A DNA stretch of 64,000 nucleotides from a virus: the IMG/VR virus record IMGVR_UViG_3300048507_000465, positions 1 through 64,000 of that record; one strand, given 5' to 3'. Shown in pieces: positions 7,516 to 14,485 of this stretch. Position 1 is the first letter of the stretch. Each line of letters begins with the position of its first letter. Position numbers and translations under genes: made by a program. Below the pieces are notes generated by a model. That model was given only the letters and a program-made list of their open reading frames with translations, was not told where the DNA came from and did not search any database.

Positions 7516-7620
7516 ATGAAAAAAAATGAAAGAAAGGATTACCTATTAAACCACAAAGGCAAGAAGTATAAAGCCGATAGTTTTATAGGATTAATCTGGA
7601 AGTTTTTAAGAAACAAATAA
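7516..7620 (+). CDS. Small basic peptide, 34 aa
   Basis: A 34-codon frame starting 10 bases after the previous stop and ending just before a strong terminator. The product starts MKKNERKDYLLNHKGKKY and ends GLIWKFLRNK; it is strongly basic. Position between gene and terminator and the A-rich leader support translation; function unknown. Confidence 0.45.
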   Translation: MKKNERKDYLLNHKGKKYKADSFIGLIWKFLRNK

Positions 7621-7638
7621 GACTTCGAACGTATAAAG

Positions 7639-7666
7639 AACACTTAGTTAACGCTAAGTGTTTTTT
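7639..7666 (+). terminator. Rho-independent-type terminator
   Basis: A perfect 9-bp stem (AACACTTAG with CTAAGTGTT) and 6-base loop, followed by TTTT. It ends the collagen-modification transcription unit. Confidence 0.85.
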
Positions 7667-7694
7667 AGTATAAAAGGATTAAAGATTTAAAAAG

Positions 7695-8426
7695 ATGTAC
7701 ACAATAGACGAATTAAAACAAATGATATTCATTGACATTGAGACCGCAACTCAGAAAGAGACGTTTCAAGAGATTATCGATGAGAACCCAGAATTAGAAC
7801 AGTATTGGAACCTAAAGACTATGCAGTTGGTTCAGAAGAACCCAGTTGAATTGGCAGAGTTTGAAGATCCACATAAGATGTTTCCAAGAATGGCTGGTTT
7901 AAATCCAGAATGGGGTAGAATTGTTTGTATCTCTATTGGTCAATTACAATTTGATGAAACAGGCTTTCCTAATGGTTTTAAGGCTGTCTCATTCAATGGC
8001 ACTGATGAAGGTAAGATACTAAAGGATTTTCACGATATGTCCTCTAAGATCATGCAAAAGTACCCAGGAATGAAATGGGTAGGTCACTTTATCAAAGGTT
8101 TTGATATGCCTTATATAATTAAAAGATCGTTGATTAATAATGTAAAAGTACCAAGGCACTTCCATCTACATAAAATGAAGCCTTGGGAAAACTGCCTCTT
8201 AGATACAAAAGAGGTTTGGCAATTCGGAGGTTGGGACTCTGCTAAACTAGGACTCATCTCAGAAGTCCTAGGCATCCCCTCTCCAAAAGATGCAATGTCA
8301 GGTTCAGAAGTTTCTGAATATTACTGGAATGACAGACACGATGAGATAAAAACTTATTGTGAGAAAGATATTAAGGCTACCGCAAATGTCATATTAAAAA
8401 TGTCCGGTATGCCAATATGTCACTAA
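7695..8426 (+). CDS. DEDDy 3'-5' exonuclease (PolB exonuclease-like)
   Basis: A 243-residue RNase H-fold exonuclease. Motif I is FIDIET (Asp14, Glu16), motif II GHFIKGFDMPYI (Asp137) and motif III YCEKDIKA (Tyr221, Asp225), the DEDDy set that binds two metal ions. It resembles the family described as predicted 3'-5' exonucleases related to the PolB exonuclease domain, with an insertion between motifs I and II. No polymerase domain is attached. Likely roles are DNA end processing or proofreading in phage replication. It starts after the terminator at 7639 and no clear promoter block is visible. Confidence 0.82.
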   Translation: MYTIDELKQMIFIDIETATQKETFQEIIDENPELEQYWNLKTMQLVQKNPVELAEFEDPHKMFPRMAGLNPEWGRIVCISIGQLQFDETGFPNGFKAVSFNGTDEGKILKDFHDMSSKIMQKYPGMKWVGHFIKGFDMPYIIKRSLINNVKVPRHFHLHKMKPWENCLLDTKEVWQFGGWDSAKLGLISEVLGIPSPKDAMSGSEVSEYYWNDRHDEIKTYCEKDIKATANVILKMSGMPICH

Positions 8427-8450
8427 AATCTACTTCAATTTAATAAAACA

Positions 8451-8465
8451 GTGACAAGTCGTCAC
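8451..8465 (+). promoter_or_regulatory. Inverted repeat GTGAC-5-GTCAC upstream of hsp20
   Basis: A perfect 5-bp inverted repeat with a 5-base centre, about 25 bp upstream of the promoter-like element for the Hsp20 gene. It could be an operator. It is not followed by a T run, so a terminator is unlikely. Confidence 0.3.
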
Positions 8466-8473
8466 AAAAACAG

Positions 8474-8510
8474 CTTTGGCATACTTTTTTCACTATTAGT
8501 ATTGTGCATA
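8474..8510 (+). promoter_or_regulatory. Divergent copy of the phage promoter block
   Basis: Contains TTTTTTCACTATTAGTATTG, matching the TTTTTCGTATATTAGTACTG core of the four strong copies at several fixed positions (T run, ATTAGTA, TG). It lies 30 bases before the Hsp20 start. Confidence 0.5.
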
Positions 8511-8539
8511 AGCACATAAACTAAATAAAAATTTAAAAC

Positions 8540-8914
8540 ATGTATTTAACAAATTTATCAAAACTAAACAACGGATCGTTTCACGACGCATTCGATTCAT
8601 TTTTTAACTTCCCAACATTAAGAAAAGATTGGGACACATTAGGAATTACTGGACCAGACTATAAAGTGGGTGAAGACTCTTTAATGGTTAGTCTACCAGG
8701 TTTTAGCAAGAAGGATATTAATATTGAAGTTGAAGGTCAGATCTTAACTATCTCTGCTGAAGAAAAAGAAGATAGCTTTGCAAAGGCTTTTACTAAGCAG
8801 TTTAGATTTCCAAACGAAACTGATATGGACACGCTTGCAGCTACAATGAAAGATGGTATCTTAACTCTTAACTTTAAGAACTCAAACAACAAGAAGACAA
8901 TCTCTATCAAATAA
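8540..8914 (+). CDS. Small heat-shock protein, Hsp20/alpha-crystallin family
   Basis: A 124-residue protein with an alpha-crystallin domain from about residue 40: YKVGEDSLMVSLPGFSKKD, INIEVEGQILTISAEE, then the closing ATMKDGILTLNFKN and KKTISIK. The N-terminal SFHDAFDSFFNFPTL fits the short disordered arm of Hsp20. These ATP-independent holdases keep unfolded proteins soluble. A DnaJ-like gene lies 1.5 kb downstream. Phage Hsp20 genes are known from T4-like cyanophages. A role in folding large virion proteins, such as fibres, is inferred. It has its own promoter-like element. Confidence 0.9.
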   Translation: MYLTNLSKLNNGSFHDAFDSFFNFPTLRKDWDTLGITGPDYKVGEDSLMVSLPGFSKKDINIEVEGQILTISAEEKEDSFAKAFTKQFRFPNETDMDTLAATMKDGILTLNFKNSNNKKTISIK

Positions 8915-8927
8915 GGTAGAGATTTCT
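8899..8927 (+). terminator. Possible terminator overlapping the hsp20 stop
   Basis: A perfect 8-bp stem (AATCTCTA with TAGAGATT); the loop contains the TAA stop. The following T run is weak (TCTTC). Confidence 0.45.
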
Positions 8928-8938
8928 TCAAAATAGTT

Positions 8939-8992
8939 GCCATAGAATTTTTTTATGTCAATTATTTTTCGTATATTAGTACTGTAACTAAA
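8939..8992 (+). promoter_or_regulatory. Strong conserved promoter block, copy 1
   Basis: Shares a 55-bp block with 14421, 15411, 15971 and (reverse) 39698. Parts in order are TGCCATAGA, a T run, ATGTCAATTATTTTTCG, TATATTAG at 8972-8979, and TACTGTAA. TATATTAG fits the TAnnTTNG-type -7 element of Bacteroidota sigma factors. The start codon is 21 bases after it. Confidence 0.8.
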
Positions 8993-9000
8993 AATTAAAC

Positions 9001-9291
9001 ATGGAAGGATTCAATATCGACGACTATCTTAACGACCCAGAATTTGAAGGCAAACTAGAGAACTATCGTGAAAAGATGATTCTTGAGGCCATTGAGCATA
9101 ATTATCAGAACATTGTAAAGCAAGGTTTATCTGATTGGCATTTACGTGAAATGACTCATACAAATCTAACTGGGCTAAAAGAAACACTAATTTATATGAC
9201 AAAACACTTTATTGATATTGAGCAATATGAAAAGTGTGCCGTGCTACAAAAAGAGCTAAATAAGATAGAAGAGATATTGGAACGAGTTTAA
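9001..9291 (+). CDS. Small helical protein with C-terminal YEKC motif, 96 aa
   Basis: A mostly helical protein ending in DIEQYEKCAVLQKELNKIEE. The YEKCxxLxxL segment recurs at the C-termini of the proteins at 11166 and 11755, so the three are paralogues. The pattern resembles the UVR-type helical hairpin (EYExAAxLRDxI) but with Cys in place of the usual Ala. It is driven by the strong promoter block immediately upstream. Function unknown; a small protein-protein interaction module is likely. Confidence 0.7.
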   Translation: MEGFNIDDYLNDPEFEGKLENYREKMILEAIEHNYQNIVKQGLSDWHLREMTHTNLTGLKETLIYMTKHFIDIEQYEKCAVLQKELNKIEEILERV

Positions 9292-9294
9292 AAA

Positions 9295-9304
9295 GATATA
9301 TAAT
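9295..9304 (+). promoter_or_regulatory. GATATATAAT candidate late promoter
   Basis: Exact motif four bases after a stop codon, facing a short non-coding structured segment that ends in a terminator at 9383. Confidence 0.4.
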
Positions 9305-9383
9305 AAACGCACATCCACTTAACGGAAGTGCGGGCCCCCGAAATAAACCCGTCGAAGACCTAGTGTTTTCGCGGGTTTTTTTA
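9305..9383 (+). ncRNA. Candidate small structured RNA
   Basis: About 75 bases between a promoter-like motif and a strong terminator, with no reading frame of note. It is locally much richer in G and C than its surroundings. It can fold a hairpin CACTT-AACGG-AAGTG at 9316-9330, extended by CGCAC/GTGCG as an alternative, followed by CGGGCCCCCG and the terminator stem. It may be a small RNA, or just a terminator with an upstream stabilising hairpin for the gene at 9001. No known RNA family is recognised. Confidence 0.4.
9345..9383 (+). terminator. Rho-independent-type terminator
   Basis: Stem AAACCCG (9345-9351) with CGGGTTT (9372-9378), extended inside by CGAA/TTCG, followed by a run of T. Confidence 0.8.
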
Positions 9384-9399
9384 TTGCAGATATTATGAT

Positions 9400-9409
9400 G
9401 ATATATAAT
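9400..9409 (+). promoter_or_regulatory. GATATATAAT motif two bases before the ATG
   Basis: Exact motif with the same two-base spacing to the ATG (9412) as at 6325 and 19868. Confidence 0.4.
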
Positions 9410-9411
9410 TT

Positions 9412-9954
9412 ATGAAGTATATTTTAACATTGGAAAAGTATCAGGCATACTCAGATTTTAAAAGAAGCTGGGGTTCTCCAGTAGAAATGAGAGAGGATGT
9501 AGAGTTTTGTCTTGGTAGACTATTACCTAAAGAAAATATGATAAAATCTATTGACGATCAGTCTAAAGATAAAGGTATTAAATTCTTTGTAGAATTAGAG
9601 TCTGGCGATTACATCCACATGTATAAAACATCTGCATATAGAATGCAACCAGAAGGATGGGAGTACTACTTTAATAAAAAGAAAATAAAATACCAAGAAT
9701 TAAAGAATAAACTAGAAGAAGACTTTATGTCAAAGCTAGAAACATTCTTAAAATACTTTAAGTCTTATGATTTTTACTATCAATATATTGATGATGGTAG
9801 ACAGTGGGAAGCTGCAAAGAGAAACAATAAAGTAATTGTAGATATGTATAATAACTTGTCAAATAACGAAAAGAAACAAGCTAAAAAACAAATAGTAAAA
9901 CACTTTAAATCTAAAGAGCTTAAGCCTCAAGTAGATCAGGTGTTTCCAAATTAA
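9412..9954 (+). CDS. Hypothetical protein with MKYI N-terminus, 180 aa
   Basis: No family is recognised. The N-terminus MKYILTLEKYQAY resembles the MKxI..F.. leaders of several other proteins in this window (9960, 19880, 20557, 20844, 21204, 25606). The body is charged and helical, with Lys/Glu-rich stretches (KKKIKYQELKNKLEEDF). It lies behind a GATATATAAT motif. If the leader is a capsid-targeting sequence, this is an internal virion protein; that is inference. Confidence 0.6.
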   Translation: MKYILTLEKYQAYSDFKRSWGSPVEMREDVEFCLGRLLPKENMIKSIDDQSKDKGIKFFVELESGDYIHMYKTSAYRMQPEGWEYYFNKKKIKYQELKNKLEEDFMSKLETFLKYFKSYDFYYQYIDDGRQWEAAKRNNKVIVDMYNNLSNNEKKQAKKQIVKHFKSKELKPQVDQVFPN

Positions 9955-9959
9955 TAAAT

Positions 9960-10232
9960 ATGAAGCATATAAAACTTTTTGAAGATTTTGCTAGTGACAA
10001 TCCAGATCTAGAAAGATCTAGGCAATTCCAAGGTAGTATAGAAGACCTACACTCATGGATGAGTCGTAAGGCAAAAGAGACTGGCCATTCAGGTGAAACA
10101 AATCCATATAAAGATACTATAATGGTAAATGGCCCATATAAAGGATCGAAGGATGAGACATTACCTTATCAAGATTTTCAAAATGGAAAGTCAGACTTAA
10201 TTAAGAATAGACATGGACGACAAGATAGCTAA
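9960..10232 (+). CDS. Hypothetical protein with MKHI N-terminus, 90 aa
   Basis: Begins MKHIKLFEDFASDN, a clear example of the shared leader, with L-F-E as a possible prohead-protease site (I/L-x-E). The rest is polar and probably disordered (GETNPYKDT, GPYKGSKDE). It starts five bases after the previous stop and overlaps the small gene at 10213. Function unknown. Confidence 0.6.
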   Translation: MKHIKLFEDFASDNPDLERSRQFQGSIEDLHSWMSRKAKETGHSGETNPYKDTIMVNGPYKGSKDETLPYQDFQNGKSDLIKNRHGRQDS

Positions 10233-10377
10233 AGATATAGTAAAGCAACTTAAAAGAATTGCTGACGCAATGGAGGCAAATAATAAACGTGAAACTGTAG
10301 CTGAAAAACGTAAAGCTAAATTAGAGTCTTTACAAGTTAGAGAAATACGTAACACTTCTAAAACTGAAAGAGAGTGA
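10213..10377 (+). CDS. Small helical protein, 54 aa
   Basis: A 54-residue charged helix (MDDKIAKDIVKQLKRIADAM then NNKRETVAEKRKAKLESL). It overlaps the end of the upstream gene by 20 bases, and its TGA overlaps the GTG start of the DnaJ gene. The tight overlaps at both ends support a real coupled gene. Function unknown. Confidence 0.6.
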   Translation: MDDKIAKDIVKQLKRIADAMEANNKRETVAEKRKAKLESLQVREIRNTSKTERE

Positions 10378-11165
10378 GCCACTACCAAACTTTAGGTGTA
10401 GATAAAACGGCGACTCAAGCAGAAATTAAAAAAGCTTATAGGAAACTTAGTATGCAACACCACCCTGATAGAGGTGGGAATACTAAAAGATTTCAAGAAA
10501 TAGCAGATGCATATAATATAGTTGGTGATGAAACTAAACGCCAGCAATATGATGCTATGCAATCAAATCCATTTGCTAATTTTGGTAATATGGGTGGAAT
10601 GGATGGAAACTTTGGAGATTTGTTTAATCAAATGTTTGGTCAACAAAGACAACAAAGTAAGGGAAATGATTTACGTGTACAAATGCACATTTCTTTTAGT
10701 GAAGCCTTTTATGGGTGTACTAAAGTATTTAATATAGATGGTAGGCCTATTACACTAGGTATTAGACCTGGTGCTAAATCTAATCAAAAATTAATCTTAA
10801 GGGGCCAAGGCCAAGCACATCCATTTAATAGCCAATTACCTAATGGCGATATAATAGTAGAACTAAGCGTCGAATTAAATTCAGAAAATATAATAGACCC
10901 TCAAAATAATATTTGGAGAGATATAAGTATGCCTTGGTATGATATTATGATAGGGGGTAAAGTTAGTATTAGCACAATAGATGGCGCTGTTTCTATAAAT
11001 ATTCCTAAAAATACAAAACCTGGAAAAGTACTTAGATTAAAAGAACGAGGATGGCCAGACTATAATACCGGAGTAAGGGGTAATTTAATGGTAAAATTAA
11101 TTCCAACATACCCGGATTTAAACGATGAGCAACTTGAATATATAAAAAAAGTACAAATAAAATAA
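10374..11165 (+). CDS. DnaJ-like co-chaperone (CbpA type, no zinc finger)
   Basis: A 263-residue class B J-protein. The J domain spans 1-65 with HPD at His30-Pro31-Asp32. A Gly/Phe/Met-rich linker follows (FGNMGGMDGNFGDLF), then two C-terminal substrate-binding barrels (LRVQMHISFSEAFYG, LGIRPGAKSNQKLILRGQG, GDIIVELSVE, GNLMVKLIPTYPDL). The CxxCxGxG zinc modules are absent. The start is GTG, overlapping the upstream TGA. J-proteins stimulate host DnaK ATPase and deliver clients, so with the phage Hsp20 this suggests the phage steers host chaperones to its proteins. Confidence 0.9.
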   Translation: MSHYQTLGVDKTATQAEIKKAYRKLSMQHHPDRGGNTKRFQEIADAYNIVGDETKRQQYDAMQSNPFANFGNMGGMDGNFGDLFNQMFGQQRQQSKGNDLRVQMHISFSEAFYGCTKVFNIDGRPITLGIRPGAKSNQKLILRGQGQAHPFNSQLPNGDIIVELSVELNSENIIDPQNNIWRDISMPWYDIMIGGKVSISTIDGAVSINIPKNTKPGKVLRLKERGWPDYNTGVRGNLMVKLIPTYPDLNDEQLEYIKKVQIK

Positions 11166-11426
11166 ATGGATTATTTTAGTAAAAGAAATAGAAGAAGGTT
11201 TGATAGATTTCAAACTATTATAGAAGGCTTATTAGTTAATGATAAGGGCCAATTCTTTAATTTACTTTACGGGGCAATGATAGAACACCCATCTTATGTT
11301 ATTTTATCTGATATGCCTATTGATAGAAAGTTTAATCTATTAGATGAGATGATGGAATATTATGAGTCGCATGAGGATTATGAGAAATGTGCTAAATTAT
11401 TAAAAATTCAAAAAGAGGTTAAGTAA
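11166..11426 (+). CDS. Small helical protein with YEKC motif, 86 aa (paralogue)
   Basis: Starts directly after the DnaJ stop. The C-terminus MMEYYESHEDYEKCAKLLKI aligns with the proteins at 9001 (YEKCAVLQKE) and 11755 (YEKCNKLMKL). The N-terminal 50 residues differ. It sits directly before bS21. Function unknown. Confidence 0.7.
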   Translation: MDYFSKRNRRRFDRFQTIIEGLLVNDKGQFFNLLYGAMIEHPSYVILSDMPIDRKFNLLDEMMEYYESHEDYEKCAKLLKIQKEVK

Positions 11427-11427
11427 T

Positions 11428-11628
11428 ATGCTAATAGTAAAATTAGAGAAGAAAACAAATATCGAAAAGGCACTTAAGCAATTAAAATCTAAAGTTATTA
11501 GAACAAAGCAGCTTAAAAATCTTAGGGATAGAAAACATTTTACCAAAAAGTCGGAAAAGCAGCGTTTACAAAAGAGTAAGGCTATTTATATACAGAAGTT
11601 AAAAACCGACGAAGAATTAAATTCTTAA
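11428..11628 (+). CDS. rpsU: Ribosomal protein bS21
   Basis: A 66-residue, strongly basic protein that matches bS21 over its whole length: MLIVKLEKKTNIEKALKQLK, then KNLRDRKHFTKKSEKQRLQK and KAIYIQKL. The MLIV start and IEKALK are typical of Bacteroidota bS21. bS21 binds the 30S platform beside the anti-Shine-Dalgarno, where in Bacteroidota it helps hide the 16S rRNA 3' end. Phage copies of bS21 are known in large marine and jumbo phages. It may replace host bS21 and bias ribosomes toward phage mRNA (inference). A phage S1-like protein is encoded at 41150. Confidence 0.9.
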   Translation: MLIVKLEKKTNIEKALKQLKSKVIRTKQLKNLRDRKHFTKKSEKQRLQKSKAIYIQKLKTDEELNS

Positions 11629-11694
11629 CCAAATTTCAAATATAATATACTAATAATTTTAAAGTAAACATATCTATATCAGATATGGTACTTA

Positions 11695-11704
11695 AATATA
11701 TAAT
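11695..11704 (+). promoter_or_regulatory. AATATATAAT motif, possible late promoter
   Basis: A one-base variant of GATATATAAT in a 126-base intergenic gap, 50 bases before the gene at 11755. The gap also holds a weak AGGT/ACCT hairpin and nothing else recognisable. Confidence 0.3.
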
Positions 11705-11754
11705 AATGTAAAGTAGGTGTGTAAATACCTAAGATTAAAAAGAATAAAAACGTT

Positions 11755-12015
11755 ATGAGTGGGTTTATCTCAAATACAGATAAAGATAGTTTAATGAGAG
11801 CTAGTTATTATCAAATAACTAGAAATTTTACAAAAACTGTAAACCGCTTTGTTGCGTTTAAAGATGAGGATAAGTTAATTGAAATACCTCATGGTATTGG
11901 GCAACGTTCTAAATTTATAGATTTATTAATTAAATATTTTGAATCATTGGAAGAATATGAAAAGTGTAATAAATTAATGAAGTTAAAAGATCTAGTCATA
12001 ATGGCTGGGGACTAA
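11755..12015 (+). CDS. Small helical protein with YEKC motif, 86 aa (paralogue)
   Basis: The third member of the set. Its C-terminus IKYFESLEEYEKCNKLMKLK is closest to the protein at 11166, and both are 86 residues. It lies 13 bases before phoH. Function unknown. Confidence 0.7.
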   Translation: MSGFISNTDKDSLMRASYYQITRNFTKTVNRFVAFKDEDKLIEIPHGIGQRSKFIDLLIKYFESLEEYEKCNKLMKLKDLVIMAGD

Positions 12016-12028
12016 ATATATTTAAACT

Positions 12029-12712
12029 ATGGCAAGAACCTCTAGAGCAGCATCGATCGCTGCAGGCATTAAGCAAATCAGATTAAGAAACGGACAACGT
12101 GACTATGTTGAAACAATAGCTAAAAATGATATAACATTTTGTTATGGACCTGCAGGAACTTCAAAAACATTTACAGCATGTTATAGTGCTTTACAAATGT
12201 TGCAGAATAAAGAGATTAAAGAAATTATATTATGTAAGCCAATCCAAGAAGCTGGTGAAAAGCTTGGACATTTACCAGGTGGTATTGAAGATAAAGTCGA
12301 TCCCTATATGAAATCATATAAATCTAATCTAGTTAAAATTATCGGTCATGAATTAACCGAGACTCTATTTGAAAAAAAGATAATTAGATTTGAACCATTA
12401 GCTTATATGCGAGGAGATACATTTGATGATGCGCTTATGGTTTTAGATGAAGCTCAAAATGCTAACTTTAAACAATTAATGTTATTCGTAACTAGAATGG
12501 GTAGTAAAAGTAAAGTTGTAGTTACTGGGGATGTTAGTCAAGCAGACATTCAAGCATCGCAAGTTAGCCTACCTGATTTTATTGAACTTATACAAGATGT
12601 AAAAGGAGTTGGAACTCACATCTTTACAGAGAAAGATATTGTTAGGGCTAAAATATTACAAGAGGTAGTAGTTCGTTACGACAAATGGAAAATTCAAAAC
12701 AACATCAAGTAA
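12029..12712 (+). CDS. phoH: PhoH-like P-loop ATPase
   Basis: A 227-residue single-domain PhoH protein. Walker A is GPAGTSKT at 40-47 and Walker B LMVLDEAQN with Asp140-Glu141; KPIQEAGEKLGHLPG, EPLAYMRGDTF and VVVTGDVSQADI are all family-typical. PhoH-like ATPases occur in many marine phages and have been linked to RNA metabolism, but their phage role is unsettled. The next gene starts inside its last 28 bases. Confidence 0.93.
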   Translation: MARTSRAASIAAGIKQIRLRNGQRDYVETIAKNDITFCYGPAGTSKTFTACYSALQMLQNKEIKEIILCKPIQEAGEKLGHLPGGIEDKVDPYMKSYKSNLVKIIGHELTETLFEKKIIRFEPLAYMRGDTFDDALMVLDEAQNANFKQLMLFVTRMGSKSKVVVTGDVSQADIQASQVSLPDFIELIQDVKGVGTHIFTEKDIVRAKILQEVVVRYDKWKIQNNIK

Positions 12713-13164
12713 AAATACGCAAAGCGACAACAGATGATCTGGAGTCTATTTGTGATATTTACACTTCAGCCTTTAAGGGTACTACCAGTCCTTCAAATAG
12801 ACAGTGGTGGAATATATTAGAAGATAATAATATACATTACTACGTTGCAGAAGTCGATGGCTTTGTAGTAGGAGTTGCATCCTTGATTACAATTAACAAA
12901 TTAATTAGAGGCGGTAATAGAATAGGTTTAATCGAAGATGTGGCCGTATCTAAAACTTCTGGTAGTAGGGGCGTTGGTAGAATGCTAATTGAAAAATTAA
13001 AAGATTTAGCAGTAGAGCGAGGGTGCTATAAGGTAATACTTAACTGCTCGGAAGATAATATAGGCTTCTATAAAAAATGTGGCTTCTATCAGAATGAGGT
13101 ACAAATGAGATGGGATCGACCTGTAGAACTAGGACCAAAAGCTAGAAACAAAGGACTCTTTTAA
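12685..13164 (+). CDS. GNAT acetyltransferase, GNA1-like (glucosamine-6-phosphate N-acetyltransferase type)
   Basis: A 159-residue GNAT protein. The acetyl-CoA loop is in the SRGVGRMLIEKL segment, and the C-terminal half carries IEDVAVS, GCYKVILNCSEDNIGFYKKC and CGFYQNEVQMR. The run of YKVxLxCxxxNxxFYKKxGF is the pattern of eukaryotic-type GNA1, which makes GlcNAc-6-phosphate on the way to UDP-GlcNAc. The N-terminal residues are less typical, so another small-molecule acetyltransferase is possible. It may supply an amino-sugar donor for the glycosyltransferases at 2605 and 3675 (inference). It overlaps phoH by 28 bases. Confidence 0.75.
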   Translation: MENSKQHQVKIRKATTDDLESICDIYTSAFKGTTSPSNRQWWNILEDNNIHYYVAEVDGFVVGVASLITINKLIRGGNRIGLIEDVAVSKTSGSRGVGRMLIEKLKDLAVERGCYKVILNCSEDNIGFYKKCGFYQNEVQMRWDRPVELGPKARNKGLF

Positions 13165-13191
13165 GGTATAACTGCTAAACAAGTTATATCT

Positions 13192-13818
13192 ATGTCTAAA
13201 ATCATATTATTAAAACACAGTCACACTGGCAATCCTCAAACCATTGAGGTAGGTGTAGATGAAGCTGGTAGAGGCGCACTCGCTGGACCAGTAACCGTAG
13301 CGGCATGTATTATGCCTTATGGATTCCAACATGAACTTATTAAAGATTCTAAGATTCTGAAAGAAGACGAGAGGGTAGAGGCTCGCCAACTAGTCTTAGA
13401 TAACTGTTTAGCATACTCCATTCAACACATCGATGTAGAGCAAATAGAAAACACTAACATTTTAAAGGCTACCTTAGAAGGCATGAGAAGAGCTCTTGAG
13501 GCCACTGCAAAAGAACATGATTTTGATTTTATTCTAATAGATGGCGATCAATTCCACGGTTTTGATGGTAAACCTTTTGAAACGGTAGTTGGTGGAGATA
13601 ATATCTACACGAGTATCGCGGCAGCTAGTATCTTAGCCAAAACAGAAAGAGATAATTATATGCGAGGCCTAGAAGGTGGTAATGTATATGGTTGGGGTTC
13701 TAATAAAGGCTATGGTACTAAACAACATATTACTGCAATTAAAGAAGCAGGCGCAACAGAACATCACAGAGATTCATTTATCTCACATTTATTAACCACT
13801 ACAAGTCAATTATTTTGA
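13192..13818 (+). CDS. rnhB: Ribonuclease HII
   Basis: A 208-residue RNase HII with DEAGRG (Asp23, Glu24), DSKIL, IDGD (Asp117), and the AASILAKTERD motif (Asp154). GYGTKQH and HRDSF follow as usual. The enzyme cuts RNA in RNA-DNA hybrids and single ribonucleotides in DNA, for example to remove primers. T4 uses a different RNase H, so this is a host-type enzyme captured by the phage. Its TGA overlaps the TTG start of the next gene. Confidence 0.92.
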   Translation: MSKIILLKHSHTGNPQTIEVGVDEAGRGALAGPVTVAACIMPYGFQHELIKDSKILKEDERVEARQLVLDNCLAYSIQHIDVEQIENTNILKATLEGMRRALEATAKEHDFDFILIDGDQFHGFDGKPFETVVGGDNIYTSIAAASILAKTERDNYMRGLEGGNVYGWGSNKGYGTKQHITAIKEAGATEHHRDSFISHLLTTTSQLF

Positions 13819-14165
13819 GAGGTTTAGGATTAGGTATTCTGTTCTATTTAATTGGACAGACGTTAATATGGTTTCAGACCAATGGGCAATTTATTTCTCC
13901 ATGGGCTAAAAAAAATACTTTACTACTTTCTATTATAGGGGGAACTATTATTAGTTGGTTTTTTATTAATGGTACTAGATTAGTTGCTGACCATTACGAT
14001 GGATTACTTTGGCCTGGAAGATTCTTAGGATTTTCAATGGGTATTACGTCATTCGCTTTTTTAACCTGGTATTTTATGGGAGAAGGAATTAATATAAAGA
14101 CTTGGGTTAGTTTAGCATTAGCATTTGCTTTAATCTGTGTACAACTATTCTGGAAAGTATCATGA
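13815..14165 (+). CDS. Four-helix small membrane protein, 116 aa
   Basis: Four hydrophobic segments lie near residues 4-20, 36-51, 70-87 and 97-113 (for example LLLSIIGGTIISWFFI). The start is TTG, overlapping the rnhB stop, which implies coupled translation. No holin or transporter signature is clear. A role in the host inner membrane, possibly holin-like, is speculation. Confidence 0.6.
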   Translation: MRGLGLGILFYLIGQTLIWFQTNGQFISPWAKKNTLLLSIIGGTIISWFFINGTRLVADHYDGLLWPGRFLGFSMGITSFAFLTWYFMGEGINIKTWVSLALAFALICVQLFWKVS

Positions 14166-14419
14166 AGTTGCCTTGGTTAGAAAAGGGTAAACCTACAATA
14201 GTAGCTGTTTATAGAAAACAAAAGACAAGTAATAAACATTATATGATTGTAACAGATATTCATGTAGATGTAATTAATAATGGTAGAGCAACTAAACCTA
14301 TCATAGATCATAAATACGATATTGTTGAACTGGGAATAGGTTTTAACTTTATTGAACAATGGTCTAAAAAATATAATATTAAAAAACCACAAGTACTTGA
14401 AAAATATCCTACAAAATAA
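14162..14419 (+). CDS. Hypothetical protein, 85 aa
   Basis: Overlaps the upstream membrane protein by four bases (ATGA). It reads like a small beta-sheet domain (PTIVAVYRKQ, HYMIVTDIHVDVINNG, YDIVELGIGFNF). No family is recognised. It ends just before a strong promoter block. Confidence 0.55.
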   Translation: MKLPWLEKGKPTIVAVYRKQKTSNKHYMIVTDIHVDVINNGRATKPIIDHKYDIVELGIGFNFIEQWSKKYNIKKPQVLEKYPTK

Positions 14420-14420
14420 T

Positions 14421-14475
14421 TGCCTCTAGATTTTTATATGTCAATTATTTTTCGTATATTAGTACTATAATTAAA
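14421..14475 (+). promoter_or_regulatory. Strong conserved promoter block, copy 2
   Basis: TGCCTCTAGA, a T-rich run, ATGTCAATTATTTTTCG, then TATATTAG at 14455-14462 and TACTATAATTAAAAA. The start codon is 23 bases after the -7 element. Confidence 0.8.
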
Positions 14476-14485
14476 AACAAATAAT

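Noticed and set aside
9305-9383. tRNA or ribozyme in the GC-richer gap
   Set aside because: No cloverleaf, no TTC loop or CCA-like acceptor, and no hammerhead core found by eye; kept only as a possible small RNA.
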